From Emticicia oligotrophica DSM 17448 (lineage in GTDB: Bacteria > Bacteroidota > Bacteroidia > Cytophagales > Spirosomataceae), in contig NC_018748.1 of assembly GCF_000263195.1 (NCBI RefSeq), forward strand, positions 124,001 to 188,000: a stretch of DNA of 64,000 nt, in the 5' to 3' direction. Positions 55,557 through 64,000 of this stretch are shown piece by piece. The position numbers and the translations under genes are program-made. The notes beneath the pieces are model-generated. The model saw only the letters and a list, made by a program, of their open reading frames with translations, did no database searches and was not told the origin of the DNA. The first letter of the stretch is position 1, and each line of letters opens with the position of its first letter.

Positions 55557-55672
55557 ACGTATGCAGTGTGTTTGTTTTCGTTAACTGAAAGGTGGATAGC
55601 TACCCCACCAATAAAAAACGTAGCTGTGCCACTACTGTTTTTGACAGTAATGGCACAACCACTATACAAATA

Positions 55673-56278
55673 TTATTTGTTATACAACTCGACGATAGCC
55701 TGCTCGTTGAAGTTTTCTGGAATTTCATCACGTTCTGGGTAGTTGATAAATTTACCAACTAACTCTGTTGAATCCCATTCTAACCAATTGTAGCGTTTTG
55801 TATTGCGTGCTTTTAAGCTTTCTGTAATAGCTACAAGAGCTTTAGATTTTTCACGAACACCTACAATTTGACCTGGCTTAAGAATCAATGAAGGAACATT
55901 AAGTACCGCACCATCTACTGTAATGTGGCAGTGAGTTACTAACTGACGAGCCGCACGACGAGTTGGAGCAATTCCTAATCTGTAAACAGTATTATCTAAA
56001 CGACCTTCACAAAGTTTCAAAAGGTTATCACCAGTACGTCCTTCTTTAACAGAAGCAAGATGGAAGAAACGTGCAAACTGACGCTCTAAAATACCATAAG
56101 TGTATTTTACCTTTTGCTTTTCGATTAATTGTTGGCCGTATTCTGATTTTTTACTTTTGCGACCTTTTCCGTGTTGGCCTGGAGGATAAGCTTTTTTTGT
56201 TAATGCCTTGCTTGGACCCATTACTGGTTCACCAAACTTTCTTGAAATCCTTACTTTTGGACCTGTGTATCTTGCCAT
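55673..56278 (-). CDS. rpsD: 30S ribosomal protein S4
   Basis: The 201-residue protein starts at the ATG at 56278 (MARYTGPKVRISRKFGEP). The N-terminus lacks the CxxC zinc motif (zinc-free form). The S4 RNA-binding domain is clear (RLDNTVYRLGIAPTRRAARQLVTHCHITVDG). S4 is a primary 16S rRNA binder and translational repressor in E. coli. The open frame upstream to 56335 is not S4-like. Confidence 0.98.
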   Translation of the reverse strand: MARYTGPKVRISRKFGEPVMGPSKALTKKAYPPGQHGKGRKSKKSEYGQQLIEKQKVKYTYGILERQFARFFHLASVKEGRTGDNLLKLCEGRLDNTVYRLGIAPTRRAARQLVTHCHITVDGAVLNVPSLILKPGQIVGVREKSKALVAITESLKARNTKRYNWLEWDSTELVGKFINYPERDEIPENFNEQAIVELYNK

Positions 56279-56504
56279 TTTAATGAAATTTTTAATGAAA
56301 TAGAGATTGATTAGCCCCAATGTCCAAACTATCAATCATTTGGAAAACCAAATTGCAAAACTGCCACCTACTTCATCTCGTATCTAAACGATTGAATTGA
56401 AAAATTATTGTATAATGAAGAAAACAAAAGAACGAAGACAATTAAACTAAAATTATGACCGAAATCAAACTTAGCTTCTTTGTTTTCATTCTTTTGTAAA
56501 TATG

Positions 56505-56900
56505 TTAAACTCTTCTACGTTTCGGAGGGCGACATCCATTATGTGGTAATGGAGTCACATCAGTAATGGTAGTAACTTCGATTCCCGAATTTTGAACAGT
56601 ACGGATTGCAGACTCACGTCCAGCCCCTGGTCCTTTTACGAAAACTTCTGCTTTACGCATACCTGCTTCGTAAGCTACTTGAGCACAGCTCTGAGCGGCC
56701 ATTTGAGCGGCGTATGGAGTATTTTTCTTTGAACCTTTAAAACCCATTTTACCTGCTGAACCCCAAGAAATAACTTGACCTTGGCTGTTTGTAACAGAAA
56801 TAATGATGTTATTGAAAGATGCTTTAATGTGAACTTGGCCTACTGGCTCAACAATCACAACTCTCTTTTTTGCTTTATCTTTTCTTTTTGCTTGTGCCAT
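56505..56900 (-). CDS. rpsK: 30S ribosomal protein S11
   Basis: The 131-residue protein has the signature blocks [38 protein letters not shown] and [38 protein letters not shown]. It lies in the 30S platform. It follows rpsM with a 121-nt gap and precedes rpsD after 226 nt, a rather loose spacing. Confidence 0.98.
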   Translation of the reverse strand: MAQAKRKDKAKKRVVIVEPVGQVHIKASFNNIIISVTNSQGQVISWGSAGKMGFKGSKKNTPYAAQMAAQSCAQVAYEAGMRKAEVFVKGPGAGRESAIRTVQNSGIEVTTITDVTPLPHNGCRPPKRRRV

Positions 56901-57001
56901 TGTGACAAAACATTGTTAAATGATTGGCAGTACAGAAATGCCTGTACTCTGTTCGATTTTCTTCCCCTAAAATGCAATGAGAAAATCCTAAATTGTTTAT
57001 A

Positions 57002-57021
57002 CTCCCCGCAGGAGTTAGGGG
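57002..57021 (-). repeat. REP-like intergenic element, copy 1 (after rpsM)
   Basis: On the minus strand the sequence CCCCTAACTCCTGCGGGG begins one base after the rpsM stop codon. It can fold (CCCC with GGGG), and an internal ACTCC/GGAGT pair is also present. It matches copy 2 with a short gap. Confidence 0.5.
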
Positions 57022-57396
57022 TTACTTAGTAGCTTTCTTCTTGTTAGCTACAGTCTTACGCTTACCTTTACGAGTACGTGAATTGTTTTTAGTACGTTGT
57101 CCACGAAGTGGTAAACCTTTACGGTGACGAACACCACGATAACAACCAATGTCCATCAAACGTTTGATAGCAAGTTGTACTTCTGAACGTAATTGACCTT
57201 CAACAGTCATTTCCTCTGCGATAATACCACGGATAGCGTTAGCCTCACTGTCATTCCACTCGCCAGCTTTCTTGTCGAAGCTTACATTAGCTTTAGTAAG
57301 AATTTTTTGTGATGAACTACGGCCAATACCGTAAATGTACGTAAGGGCGATTTCGCCTCTTTTTTTGTCTGGGATATCAACACCTGCAATCCTCAT
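57022..57396 (-). CDS. rpsM: 30S ribosomal protein S13
   Basis: The 124-residue protein has the family motifs [33 protein letters not shown] and a C-terminal [18 protein letters not shown] with lysine-rich end. It sits in the 30S head and contacts P-site tRNA through its basic tail. It lies directly downstream of rpmJ. Confidence 0.98.
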   Translation of the reverse strand: MRIAGVDIPDKKRGEIALTYIYGIGRSSSQKILTKANVSFDKKAGEWNDSEANAIRGIIAEEMTVEGQLRSEVQLAIKRLMDIGCYRGVRHRKGLPLRGQRTKNNSRTRKGKRKTVANKKKATK

Positions 57397-57401
57397 AGAA
57401 A

Positions 57402-57518
57402 TTAGCCTTGTCTTTGTTTAAACTTAGGATTCTTTTTGTTAATAACGTAAATTTTACCCTTTCTACGGATAACTTTACATTCAGCACTACGCTTTTTTAC
57501 TGATGCTTTAACTTTCAT
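57402..57518 (-). CDS. rpmJ: 50S ribosomal protein L36 (zinc-free form)
   Basis: This 38-residue gene is short but clear: [20 protein letters not shown], then [18 protein letters not shown]. The zinc ribbon of other L36 proteins (C11, C14, C27, H33) keeps only C14; the other positions are S11, N27 and F33. It is therefore the C-minus form. It lies 5 nt upstream of rpsM in the usual infA-rpmJ-rpsM order. Confidence 0.97.
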   Translation of the reverse strand: MKVKASVKKRSAECKVIRRKGKIYVINKKNPKFKQRQG

Positions 57519-57534
57519 AACAATATTTAAAACA

Positions 57535-57553
57535 CCCCTAACCCCTGAAGGGG
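57535..57553 (+). repeat. REP-like intergenic element, copy 2 (upstream of rpmJ)
   Basis: CCCCTAACCCCTGAAGGGG on the plus strand, the opposite orientation to copy 1, 17 nt before the rpmJ start. The stem CCCC/GGGG has the T-G-A-A loop. Confidence 0.55.
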
Positions 57554-57649
57554 AATTTAATTGTAAGAATTCTGCGTGATTTGGGGTTTATAAGTTTCAC
57601 GAAAATTCAATTAAAATTATTATTGTCGTTTTAAGCGAGTACCATAATA

Positions 57650-57668
57650 CCCTATATGGGTTTGGGGG
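57650..57668 (-). repeat. REP-like intergenic element, copy 3 (after infA)
   Basis: On the minus strand CCCCCAAACCCATATAGGG begins directly after the infA stop codon. It matches copy 2 at 12 of 19 positions and shares its placement with copy 1. Confidence 0.4.
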
Positions 57669-57887
57669 TTACTTATAACGATATGTAATACGAGCTTTTG
57701 ATAAATCATAAGGTGACATTTCAAGTCTTACCTTATCACCTGGCAAAATACGAATATAATTCATTCTCATTTTGCCTGAAATATGAGCGATCAACTCATG
57801 CTGATTCTCTAAACGCACACGAAACATGGCATTAGAAAGAGCTTCAGTAATGATTCCGTCAACTTCGATATTTGATTGTTTTGCCAT
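57669..57887 (-). CDS. infA: Translation initiation factor IF-1
   Basis: The 72-residue S1/OB-fold protein starts [17 protein letters not shown] and contains the family block [54 protein letters not shown]-1 binds the 30S A site and assists IF-2 and IF-3. It lies between map and rpmJ on the minus strand. Confidence 0.98.
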   Translation of the reverse strand: MAKQSNIEVDGIITEALSNAMFRVRLENQHELIAHISGKMRMNYIRILPGDKVRLEMSPYDLSKARITYRYK

Positions 57888-57936
57888 TTAATTTTCAATG
57901 CCGATTTTACAACTTGGTAAAATCACGATTCTTGTA

Positions 57937-58746
57937 TTATGCAATTACTAAATTTTTCTTTGCTAACACCTCTTCAATATATTGGAAAGTTGTTAGGATT
58001 TCTGCTGAATTTTTTCTTACCACTACAGTGTGCTCAAAATGAGCTGCCTGCTTTTTGTCTTCAGTACGAATTGTCCAATTATCATTTTCTTGTACAACTC
58101 CTCTTTTACCTAAGGTAATCATCGGCTCGATAGCTAATACCATTCCTTCAAGTAGCTTTGGACCATTCCCCCTTTTACCAAAATTAGGTACCTCGGGAGC
58201 CTCGTGTAGATATTTTCCAACACCATGCCCAACCAACTCTCTAACTACTCCGTAGGTATGACTTTCAGCGTAGTTTTGAATGGCGTAACTTAAGTCTCCC
58301 ATTCTATTACCAACTCGTGCTTGCTCTATACCTTTAAATAGTGAACGGTAAGTATGCTTTAGAAGTTCGATTACTTCATCGGCAACATTTCCAACAGTGT
58401 AAGTGTATGCACTATCTGCATGAAATCCGTTTTTATAAACTCCACAATCTATCGAAACTACATCGCCATCTTTCAATTCTCGATTACTAGGAATTCCGTG
58501 AACAACTACTTCATTGACTGAAATACATAGACTGGCAGGAAATCCGTTGTAATTTAAAAATGATGGTTTAGCCGCATTATCTTTGATATATTCAAAAGCA
58601 ATTTTATCAAGTGCTTTTGTTGAAATACCCGGCTCAATTAATTTGGCTACTTCAGCATGAGCTTTACCTAAAATTTGGCCATTCTCTCTGATAATTTCTA
58701 ACTCTTCCTCAGATTTTAGATAAACTATTCTATCTTTTTTACTCAT
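57937..58746 (-). CDS. map: Type I methionine aminopeptidase
   Basis: MetAP removes the N-terminal methionine of nascent proteins. The 269-residue pita-bread enzyme shows the metal-binding motifs SIDCGVYKNGFHADSAYTYTVG (two Asp ligands), GHGVGKYLHEAPEVPNFG (His and Glu), and LAIEPMITLG (Glu). A catalytic His is in NEVVVHGIP. It lies between secY (16 nt) and infA (49 nt) in the spc operon. Confidence 0.97.
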   Translation of the reverse strand: MSKKDRIVYLKSEEELEIIRENGQILGKAHAEVAKLIEPGISTKALDKIAFEYIKDNAAKPSFLNYNGFPASLCISVNEVVVHGIPSNRELKDGDVVSIDCGVYKNGFHADSAYTYTVGNVADEVIELLKHTYRSLFKGIEQARVGNRMGDLSYAIQNYAESHTYGVVRELVGHGVGKYLHEAPEVPNFGKRGNGPKLLEGMVLAIEPMITLGKRGVVQENDNWTIRTEDKKQAAHFEHTVVVRKNSAEILTTFQYIEEVLAKKNLVIA

Positions 58747-58762
58747 GGTGACGTTTTAGTTT

Positions 58763-60097
58763 TTAAGCAGGTACGTTTGCATCAACTTGACGTCCTTGGA
58801 TACGACCAGATTGCATTAAACCTTCGTAACGCTTCATTAGTAAATAACTCTCAATTTGCTGTAATGTATCTAAAACTACACCAACAAGAATCAATAATGA
58901 CGTACCTCCGAAGAATGAAGCAAATCCTTGAGTCATTCCTAAAAGACCAGCAAATGCAGGCAAGATAGCGATAACCGCTAAAAGCACACCACCTGGTAAA
59001 GTAATTCTATCTAAAACATCGGCTACAAAATCTGATGTTGGTTGACCCGGCTTAACACCTGGAATAAATCCACCACCACGTTTCATATCATCAGCGATTT
59101 GATTTGGATTAATCGAAATTGCTGTATAGAAAAATGTAAATCCAATAATTAAGATAGCATAGATAACACAATATTGCCATGAAGTAGGGCTATTCATAAC
59201 TATTGCCCAGCTTTGGAATGTATCACTCTTAGTACTTTCAGCCAAATATGTAAGCACTAAACCTGGAATAAACATCAAGGCTTGTCCAAAAATAATTGGC
59301 ATTACACCTGCAATATTTAATTTAAGTGGTAAATACTGACGTTGACCAGTTACAACCTTATTTCCAACAATTTGCTTTGCATATTGAACTGGAATACGGC
59401 GAGTAGCTTGTGTAATTGCAACTGCAAAAAGTACAACCAAGAATAATGCTACAATTTCAAGTACGAAGAAAAGAATTTGGCCATTTCCACCTCTTGATTG
59501 AGCTTCACCGATGATAGCACCAGGGAATCTAGAAACGATACCAATCATAATCATCATCGAAATACCATTACCAACTCCTTTCTCTGTCATTCTCTCACCT
59601 AACCACATACACATTACAGTACCAGAAACAATTAGAATTACTGAACTGAAATAGAATAATCCTTGGTTAATAGTGATAGCATCAGTCGAAATTGTTGCCC
59701 TTACATATGTAAAAGCCTGAGCTGCAGCTACAATAATTGTGAGCCAACGAGTAATTTGATTCAATTTTCTACGACCAGACTCTCCTTCTTTTTGTAATTT
59801 ACTAAAATAAGGTAAAGCAAGGGTAAGCAATTGTATGGCGATTGAAGCCGAAATGTAAGGCATAATTCCTAATGCCATTACAGAGGCATTTTGGAAAGCA
59901 CCACCAACGAGTGTATTTAATAACCCAAGCAAACCATTGCTTTGAGTTAAATCTTTCAATTTTGCTACATCAACACCTGGTAAAACCACGTGCGAACCAA
60001 TTCTGAAAACTAAGATGATTAATATAGTATTGAGAATTCTTTTTCTCAACTCTTCTATTGACCAAATGTTTCGGAGTGTCGTAATGAATTTGTTCAT
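58763..60097 (-). CDS. secY: Preprotein translocase subunit SecY
   Basis: The 444-residue channel subunit has ten hydrophobic helices, a plug-containing second helix region (AFQNASVMALGIMPYISASIAIQLLT) and the long cytoplasmic loops with FAVAITQATRRIPVQYAKQ. SecY with SecE and SecG forms the inner-membrane channel for secreted and membrane proteins. The position after rplO and before map is standard. Confidence 0.98.
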   Translation of the reverse strand: MNKFITTLRNIWSIEELRKRILNTILIILVFRIGSHVVLPGVDVAKLKDLTQSNGLLGLLNTLVGGAFQNASVMALGIMPYISASIAIQLLTLALPYFSKLQKEGESGRRKLNQITRWLTIIVAAAQAFTYVRATISTDAITINQGLFYFSSVILIVSGTVMCMWLGERMTEKGVGNGISMMIMIGIVSRFPGAIIGEAQSRGGNGQILFFVLEIVALFLVVLFAVAITQATRRIPVQYAKQIVGNKVVTGQRQYLPLKLNIAGVMPIIFGQALMFIPGLVLTYLAESTKSDTFQSWAIVMNSPTSWQYCVIYAILIIGFTFFYTAISINPNQIADDMKRGGGFIPGVKPGQPTSDFVADVLDRITLPGGVLLAVIAILPAFAGLLGMTQGFASFFGGTSLLILVGVVLDTLQQIESYLLMKRYEGLMQSGRIQGRQVDANVPA

Positions 60098-60280
60098 TTT
60101 AATAGGAAAAACAAGGCGTTTTAATGAAATATGTACTTAATAAATAGTTAGGAATTATATAAGCTTGTAAGCAATAGAACTTCACTATTTAGTAGTGTGT
60201 AAATTGCTAACTTACAAATGTAATAATTCTAATACAAAATTACAAGTTAGCAATTTTCAAGCTAACGCCCGCAATTATTT

Positions 60281-60832
60281 TTAGTTTGCCTCCTTCGACT
60301 TTTTAGTTGCTTTTTTAGGCTTCTCTTCAACAACAACTTCAACAGCTGGAGCAGCTACTTCAGCAGCAGCTTCACGGTTGAAAGTGGCATCTACTGTAGC
60401 TGAACCACCAGCTTTTTCGATTGCCGCAATTGCTGATGCAGAGAAAGCATTAGCACGTAAATTAACTGTTGCAGTCAATTCACCACGACCTAATACTTTT
60501 ACCAAATCAGATTTTGAGATAAGACCATTGCTATAAAGTACACCAAGATCAATATTGCTGATACCAGTTTTATCAAATAATGCTTGGATTGTATCTAAGT
60601 TAATAGCTTTGTAAGCAACACGGTTAATATTTTTGAAACCAAACTTAGGCACACGGCGTTGTAATGGCATCTGTCCACCTTCAAAACCACGTTTTTGGCT
60701 ATAACCAGAACGAGATTTTGCACCTTTATGACCACGTTTAGCAGTACCACCACCACCAGAACCATGACCACGACCTACTCTGTCATTTGCTTTTACCGAA
60801 CCTTTCGCAGGTTTTAGAGTTTCTAATTTCAT
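60281..60832 (-). CDS. rplO: 50S ribosomal protein L15
   Basis: The N-terminal region has the Gly-rich loop VGRGHGSGGGGTAKRGHKGAKSRSGYSQKRGFEGGQMPLQRRVPKFGF. At 183 residues it is longer than the usual 145, because of a C-terminal Ala/Glu/Lys tail (EVAAPAVEVVVEEKPKKATKKSKEAN). It lies 183 nt ahead of secY. Confidence 0.97.
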   Translation of the reverse strand: MKLETLKPAKGSVKANDRVGRGHGSGGGGTAKRGHKGAKSRSGYSQKRGFEGGQMPLQRRVPKFGFKNINRVAYKAINLDTIQALFDKTGISNIDLGVLYSNGLISKSDLVKVLGRGELTATVNLRANAFSASAIAAIEKAGGSATVDATFNREAAAEVAAPAVEVVVEEKPKKATKKSKEAN

Positions 60833-60944
60833 TGTAATTTCGATAATAAAATCGGGTTAATAATACGCAAATCTGACCTTCAGATTCACTCGGCTATGCC
60901 TTTGCCAAAAATATGGCAACAAATTAAGAACTTTCAATAAAGAA

Positions 60945-61124
60945 TTAAGCTTCTTCAACAACAATTAAGTGTTGTACAGAATTAATCATTCCTTTCAAAG
61001 CTGGATTTAACTCCTTCTCAACAGTACGATTTATCTTGCCTAATCCAAGAGCAGCGATAGTACGCTTTTGAACTTCAGGACGACCAATTGCACTTCTAAC
61101 TTGTGTAATTTTTACCTTTGCCAT
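60945..61124 (-). CDS. rpmD: 50S ribosomal protein L30
   Basis: The 59-residue protein starts at the ATG at 61124 (MAKVKITQVRSAIGRPEVQ) and continues with TIAALGLGKINRTVEKELNPALKGMINSVQHLI. The frame extends seven codons upstream but those are not L30-like. Order rpsE-rpmD-rplO is canonical. Confidence 0.97.
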   Translation of the reverse strand: MAKVKITQVRSAIGRPEVQKRTIAALGLGKINRTVEKELNPALKGMINSVQHLIVVEEA

Positions 61125-61201
61125 TTTTTTATTAGCTATATGCAATAAGCTTTAAGTGAGTCTAGAATTTGAATTCAAAACTCACTTAAAGCTCAAAGCT
61201 A

Positions 61202-61705
61202 TTATCCGTTGAATACTTTATTCATTTTTACACTACGTTGGAAAGCTACTGAATGTGGGGCTCTCATTTGAGCAAGAGCATCAATAGTTGCTTTAACTAC
61301 GTTGTGAGGGTTTGATGAACCTTTAGATTTTGCTAATACGTTATGAATACCAGCAGCTTCTAAAACGGCACGCATCGCACCACCAGCAATAATACCTGTA
61401 CCAGGTGCTGCAGGCTTAACAAATACGAAACCACCTGAGAATTTACCGTGGATTTCATGAGGTACAGTGTCGTTGATTACAGGAACTGAAACCAAGTTTT
61501 TCTTAGCATCTTCAATAGCTTTTGCGATTGCATCAGTTACTTCATTTGCTTTACCTAAGCCTTGTCCTACAACTCCCTTACCATCGCCTAATACAACGAT
61601 AGCTGAGAAGCTAAAACGACGACCACCTTTTACTACTTTTGCTACACGATTGATGGCGACTACTCTTTCTTTGAGTTCTGCCTCGTTTACTTTTGCTTTG
61701 TTCAT
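61202..61705 (-). CDS. rpsE: 30S ribosomal protein S5
   Basis: The 167-residue protein has the S5 signature [46 protein letters not shown], then [16 protein letters not shown] and [40 protein letters not shown]5 is important for decoding fidelity. It lies between rplR and rpmD. Confidence 0.98.
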   Translation of the reverse strand: MNKAKVNEAELKERVVAINRVAKVVKGGRRFSFSAIVVLGDGKGVVGQGLGKANEVTDAIAKAIEDAKKNLVSVPVINDTVPHEIHGKFSGGFVFVKPAAPGTGIIAGGAMRAVLEAAGIHNVLAKSKGSSNPHNVVKATIDALAQMRAPHSVAFQRSVKMNKVFNG

Positions 61706-61723
61706 TGATTCAGAATTTCAAGA

Positions 61724-62071
61724 TTAGAATTTCAAACCGCCTTCTCTGGCTCCTTCAGCCACAGCTTTAATATTACCATGATACAAATAACCGTTACGGT
61801 CGAAAACACAGGCAAGGACTCCCTTTTCAGCCGCTTTTTCAGCTATTTTTTTACCAACTTCTTTCGAATTGTCGATTTTTACACCTTTCAACCCTAACTC
61901 GGTTGTTGAAGCTGCAGCTAAAGTAACACCTTTAGTATCATCAATCAATTGAGCGTAAATGGCAGTATTTGAACGGAATACCGTCAAACGTGGTCTCTCT
62001 GCAGTTCCAGAGATTTTGTTACGGATACTCCACTTAATTTTTTGTCTTCTATCAGTTTTTACACTTGACAT
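61724..62071 (-). CDS. rplR: 50S ribosomal protein L18
   Basis: The 115-residue protein starts [35 protein letters not shown] and carries [21 protein letters not shown] and [25 protein letters not shown]. It binds 5S rRNA. It overlaps nothing and is 18 nt ahead of rpsE. Confidence 0.97.
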   Translation of the reverse strand: MSSVKTDRRQKIKWSIRNKISGTAERPRLTVFRSNTAIYAQLIDDTKGVTLAAASTTELGLKGVKIDNSKEVGKKIAEKAAEKGVLACVFDRNGYLYHGNIKAVAEGAREGGLKF

Positions 62072-62142
62072 TGTATTTGCTATTTTGTGATTTTCAGAGC
62101 AGCAAGCAATTACTTGTTTCTCCTACGTCTTGTGTCTAATGA

Positions 62143-62703
62143 TTATTTTTTCTTACCTGATGTTTTACCAGCCTTACGACGAATAACTTCACCAACAAAT
62201 CTAATACCTTTTCCTTTGTATGGTTCAGTTTTACGAAGTGACTTGATTTTTGAAGCTACTAAGCCAATCAATTGCTTATCTGTTCCTTCAAGACTTACCA
62301 TCGGGTTTTTACCTTTTTCCATCGCAGTTGTTACTTTCAATTCTGAAGGAACTACAAAGTAAACATTGTGAGAGAAACCTAAGCTTAAATCAAGGACATT
62401 ACCATTATTAGCGGCTTTGTAACCAACACCGACGATTTCCATATCAACTTTATAGCCAGTGCTAACACCAATAACCATATTATTGATTAATGAGCGATAC
62501 AAACCGTGAAGGGCTTTGTGTCTTTTTTGTTCAGTTGGTCTTTCAACTTTCAATTCGTTATTTTCAACAGAAACTGTGATATCCGAATCAACCTTTTGTG
62601 TAAGAGTTCCCTTTGGACCTTTAACTGTAACAATATTTTGGTCATCTACCGAAATACTTACACCACTTGGAAGGGCAACTGGTTTTTTACCAATTCTTGA
62701 CAT
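62143..62703 (-). CDS. rplF: 50S ribosomal protein L6
   Basis: The 186-residue protein has two similar L6 domains and the motifs MSRIGKKPVALPSGVSI, GPKGTLTQKVDSDITV and TEPYKGKGIRFVGEVIRRKAGKTSGKKK. The C-terminal domain binds 23S rRNA near the sarcin-ricin loop. Its 128-nt leader contains the repeated TCGTGAGCACGA element. Confidence 0.98.
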   Translation of the reverse strand: MSRIGKKPVALPSGVSISVDDQNIVTVKGPKGTLTQKVDSDITVSVENNELKVERPTEQKRHKALHGLYRSLINNMVIGVSTGYKVDMEIVGVGYKAANNGNVLDLSLGFSHNVYFVVPSELKVTTAMEKGKNPMVSLEGTDKQLIGLVASKIKSLRKTEPYKGKGIRFVGEVIRRKAGKTSGKKK

Positions 62704-62734
62704 TTTTTAAATAGTTTAAGGCTTCAAAACACTT

Positions 62735-62746
62735 TCGTGAGCACGA
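62735..62746. repeat. Repeated 12-nt hairpin element ahead of rplF
   Basis: TCGTGAGCACGA (stem TCGTG/CACGA, 2-nt turn) occurs here and at 63278-63289, both in leaders of spc-operon genes, 32-45 nt upstream of the start codons. Confidence 0.4.
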
Positions 62747-62831
62747 GTTATTAAGAGCGGTCAACAAAAAATTTACTTGAGAGAGAGACCTTTATGCACT
62801 GATAAAAGCACATAAGGTCAATAATTTTATA

Positions 62832-63233
62832 TTAATATACGTAGCACAATACTTCGCCACCTACTTTCAATGCACGAGCTTCTTTATCTGTCATTACACC
62901 TTTAGATGTAGAAACGATAGCAATGCCCAATCCATTTAACACACGTGGAATTTCAGTTGTACCAGCATATTTACGTAAACCTGGTTTAGAAACACGCTTC
63001 AAATCTACGATTGCTGGTTGTTTCGTAACTGGGTTATACTTTAATGCGATTTTGATTACTCCTTGAGGAGCAGTATCTTCAAATTTATAACTTTGAATAA
63101 AGCCTTTATCGTAAAGTACTTGAGTAATCGCTTTTTTGATGTTCGAAGCAGGAATTTCTACCACTCTGTGACGTGCTTTGATAGCATTGCGTACACGGGT
63201 AAGGAAGTCTGCTATTGGATCCGTTGTAATCAT
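62832..63233 (-). CDS. rpsH: 30S ribosomal protein S8
   Basis: The 133-residue protein has [62 protein letters not shown] and the C-terminal [32 protein letters not shown]8 is the regulator of the spc operon in E. coli. Its leader holds the repeated hairpin, and a 200-nt spacer separates it from rpsN. Confidence 0.98.
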   Translation of the reverse strand: MITTDPIADFLTRVRNAIKARHRVVEIPASNIKKAITQVLYDKGFIQSYKFEDTAPQGVIKIALKYNPVTKQPAIVDLKRVSKPGLRKYAGTTEIPRVLNGLGIAIVSTSKGVMTDKEARALKVGGEVLCYVY

Positions 63234-63277
63234 TGTTGATATTTAATTTTGGATACCTAAGCCAACGTTGAGCAGTA

Positions 63278-63289
63278 TCGTGAGCACGA
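63278..63289. repeat. Repeated 12-nt hairpin element ahead of rpsH
   Basis: TCGTGAGCACGA, identical to the copy at 62735-62746. Confidence 0.4.
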
Positions 63290-63433
63290 CTTTCTCAACT
63301 GGGCTGCAAAATTAGAAAATGTATTTCAAAAAAAGTAATATTTGTATAAGTTATTCATGGAAAATATAAATATTCTTCATTAAGTTATATAAAAACCTTG
63401 AATATTTACATCTATACAGATACTTCTACAAAA

Positions 63434-63703
63434 TTACCAAGATGCTTTTGTAACACCTGGGATTAACCCTTTACTTGCCATTTCACGGAAAGTAACACGA
63501 TTGATACCAAATTTACGCATATATCCTCTTGGACGGCCTGTCAATTGACAACGGTTGTGTAAACGTACAGGTGAAGCGTTGCGAGGTAGTTTATCTAAAG
63601 CGGCATAGTCTCCTGCTTCTTTCAAAGCAGCACGCTTTGTAGCGTATTTAGCAACTGTAGCTGCTTTTTTTCTATCTCTTGCTTTTATTGATTCTTTTGC
63701 CAT
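63434..63703 (-). CDS. rpsN: 30S ribosomal protein S14
   Basis: The 89-residue zinc-free S14 shows [36 protein letters not shown] and the conserved [40 protein letters not shown]. The single cysteine replaces the four-cysteine zinc site of the short form. It lies after rplE in the minus-strand spc order. Confidence 0.98.
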   Translation of the reverse strand: MAKESIKARDRKKAATVAKYATKRAALKEAGDYAALDKLPRNASPVRLHNRCQLTGRPRGYMRKFGINRVTFREMASKGLIPGVTKASW

Positions 63704-63738
63704 CGTATGACTGAATTATTAATATCGAAATCTAAATA

Positions 63739-64000
63739 TTATTTCTTAATGCTTGCGAATGGCATACCCATTGCTTTTAGTAGTTCGTAAGCTTCAGCAT
63801 CTGTTTGAGCTGATGTAACGAAAGTAATATCCATACCTTGAATCTTAGAGATTTTGTCAATCGAGATTTCAGGGAAGATAATTTGCTCTTTTACACCAAA
63901 GGTATAGTTTCCGCGTCCATCAAATCCTTTATCGCTGATACCTTTGAAGTCACGTACACGTGGTAGAGCAATGGCAGTTAAACGGTCTAAGAATTCATAC
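63739..64000 (-). CDS. rplE: 50S ribosomal protein L5 (C-terminal part)
   Basis: Only the last 87 codons are present; the gene start lies beyond the right edge. The readable region has a [49 protein letters not shown] type sequence and ends [12 protein letters not shown]. This is the L5 C-terminus. L5 binds 5S rRNA and the P-site tRNA. Order rplE-rpsN-rpsH is standard. Confidence 0.95.
   Translation of the reverse strand, partial: YEFLDRLTAIALPRVRDFKGISDKGFDGRGNYTFGVKEQIIFPEISIDKISKIQGMDITFVTSAQTDAEAYELLKAMGMPFASIKK

Overview
The window comes from a low-GC Bacteroidetes chromosome, most likely a member of the Cytophagales (an Emticicia/Arcicella-like genus is my inference, not a measurement). 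Evidence: TAnnTTTG-type -7 promoter elements with an upstream TTG, several TonB-dependent receptors with CarboxypepD-regulatory N-termini, a type IX secretion (T9SS) C-terminal sorting domain, many lipoproteins, zinc-free L36 and S14 proteins, and a DUF349 protein.

Layout. 1-8.6 kb: the start of a class A beta-lactamase-like gene (cut by the window edge), a TonB-dependent outer-membrane barrel, a GH113-like lipoprotein followed by two secreted proteins of unknown role, release factor 3 (prfC) and a DUF6503-like lipoprotein. 8.6-11.5 kb: a small unknown protein and mutS. 11.9-13.7 kb: an orphan GMC oxidoreductase. 13.7-20.4 kb: a block with two paralogous Rrf2 regulators sharing the same four-cysteine pattern, O-acetylhomoserine sulfhydrylase (metY-type), a sterol-desaturase-family membrane enzyme and a TonB-dependent receptor with a long structured leader. 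This block looks like a sulfur- or redox-responsive regulon. 20.5-29.6 kb: methylmalonyl-CoA epimerase, pheT, a choline-dehydrogenase-like GMC enzyme, pdxH and a DUF349 protein. 29.7-30.9 kb: two identical tRNA-Thr(TGT) genes and an intact IS5-like insertion sequence. 30.9-37 kb: a putative aminopeptidase, a DUF3108 protein, a thioredoxin-like protein, a spermidine-synthase-like membrane protein and a matrixin-like metalloprotease lipoprotein. 37-47.5 kb: clpB, osmC, a voltage-gated channel with an odd selectivity filter, purK-purE, a LysM protein, a DoxX-like protein, hemW and a methyltransferase.

47.6-53.7 kb: four genes in one direction with 32-57 nt gaps, encoding a giant T9SS-secreted Ig/propeller protein, a cadherin-like lipoprotein, an ECF sigma factor, and a protein joining an anti-sigma-like N-terminus, one inner-membrane helix and an outer-membrane-barrel-like C-terminus. 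This is the most system-like accessory locus in the window.

53.8-64 kb: the spc/alpha ribosomal block on the minus strand, in the order rplE (partial), rpsN, rpsH, rplF, rplR, rpsE, rpmD, rplO, secY, map, infA, rpmJ, rpsM, rpsK, rpsD, rpoA, rplQ. Its spacers hold short REP-like repeats around rpsM/rpmJ/infA and a repeated 12-nt hairpin element ahead of rplF and rpsH.
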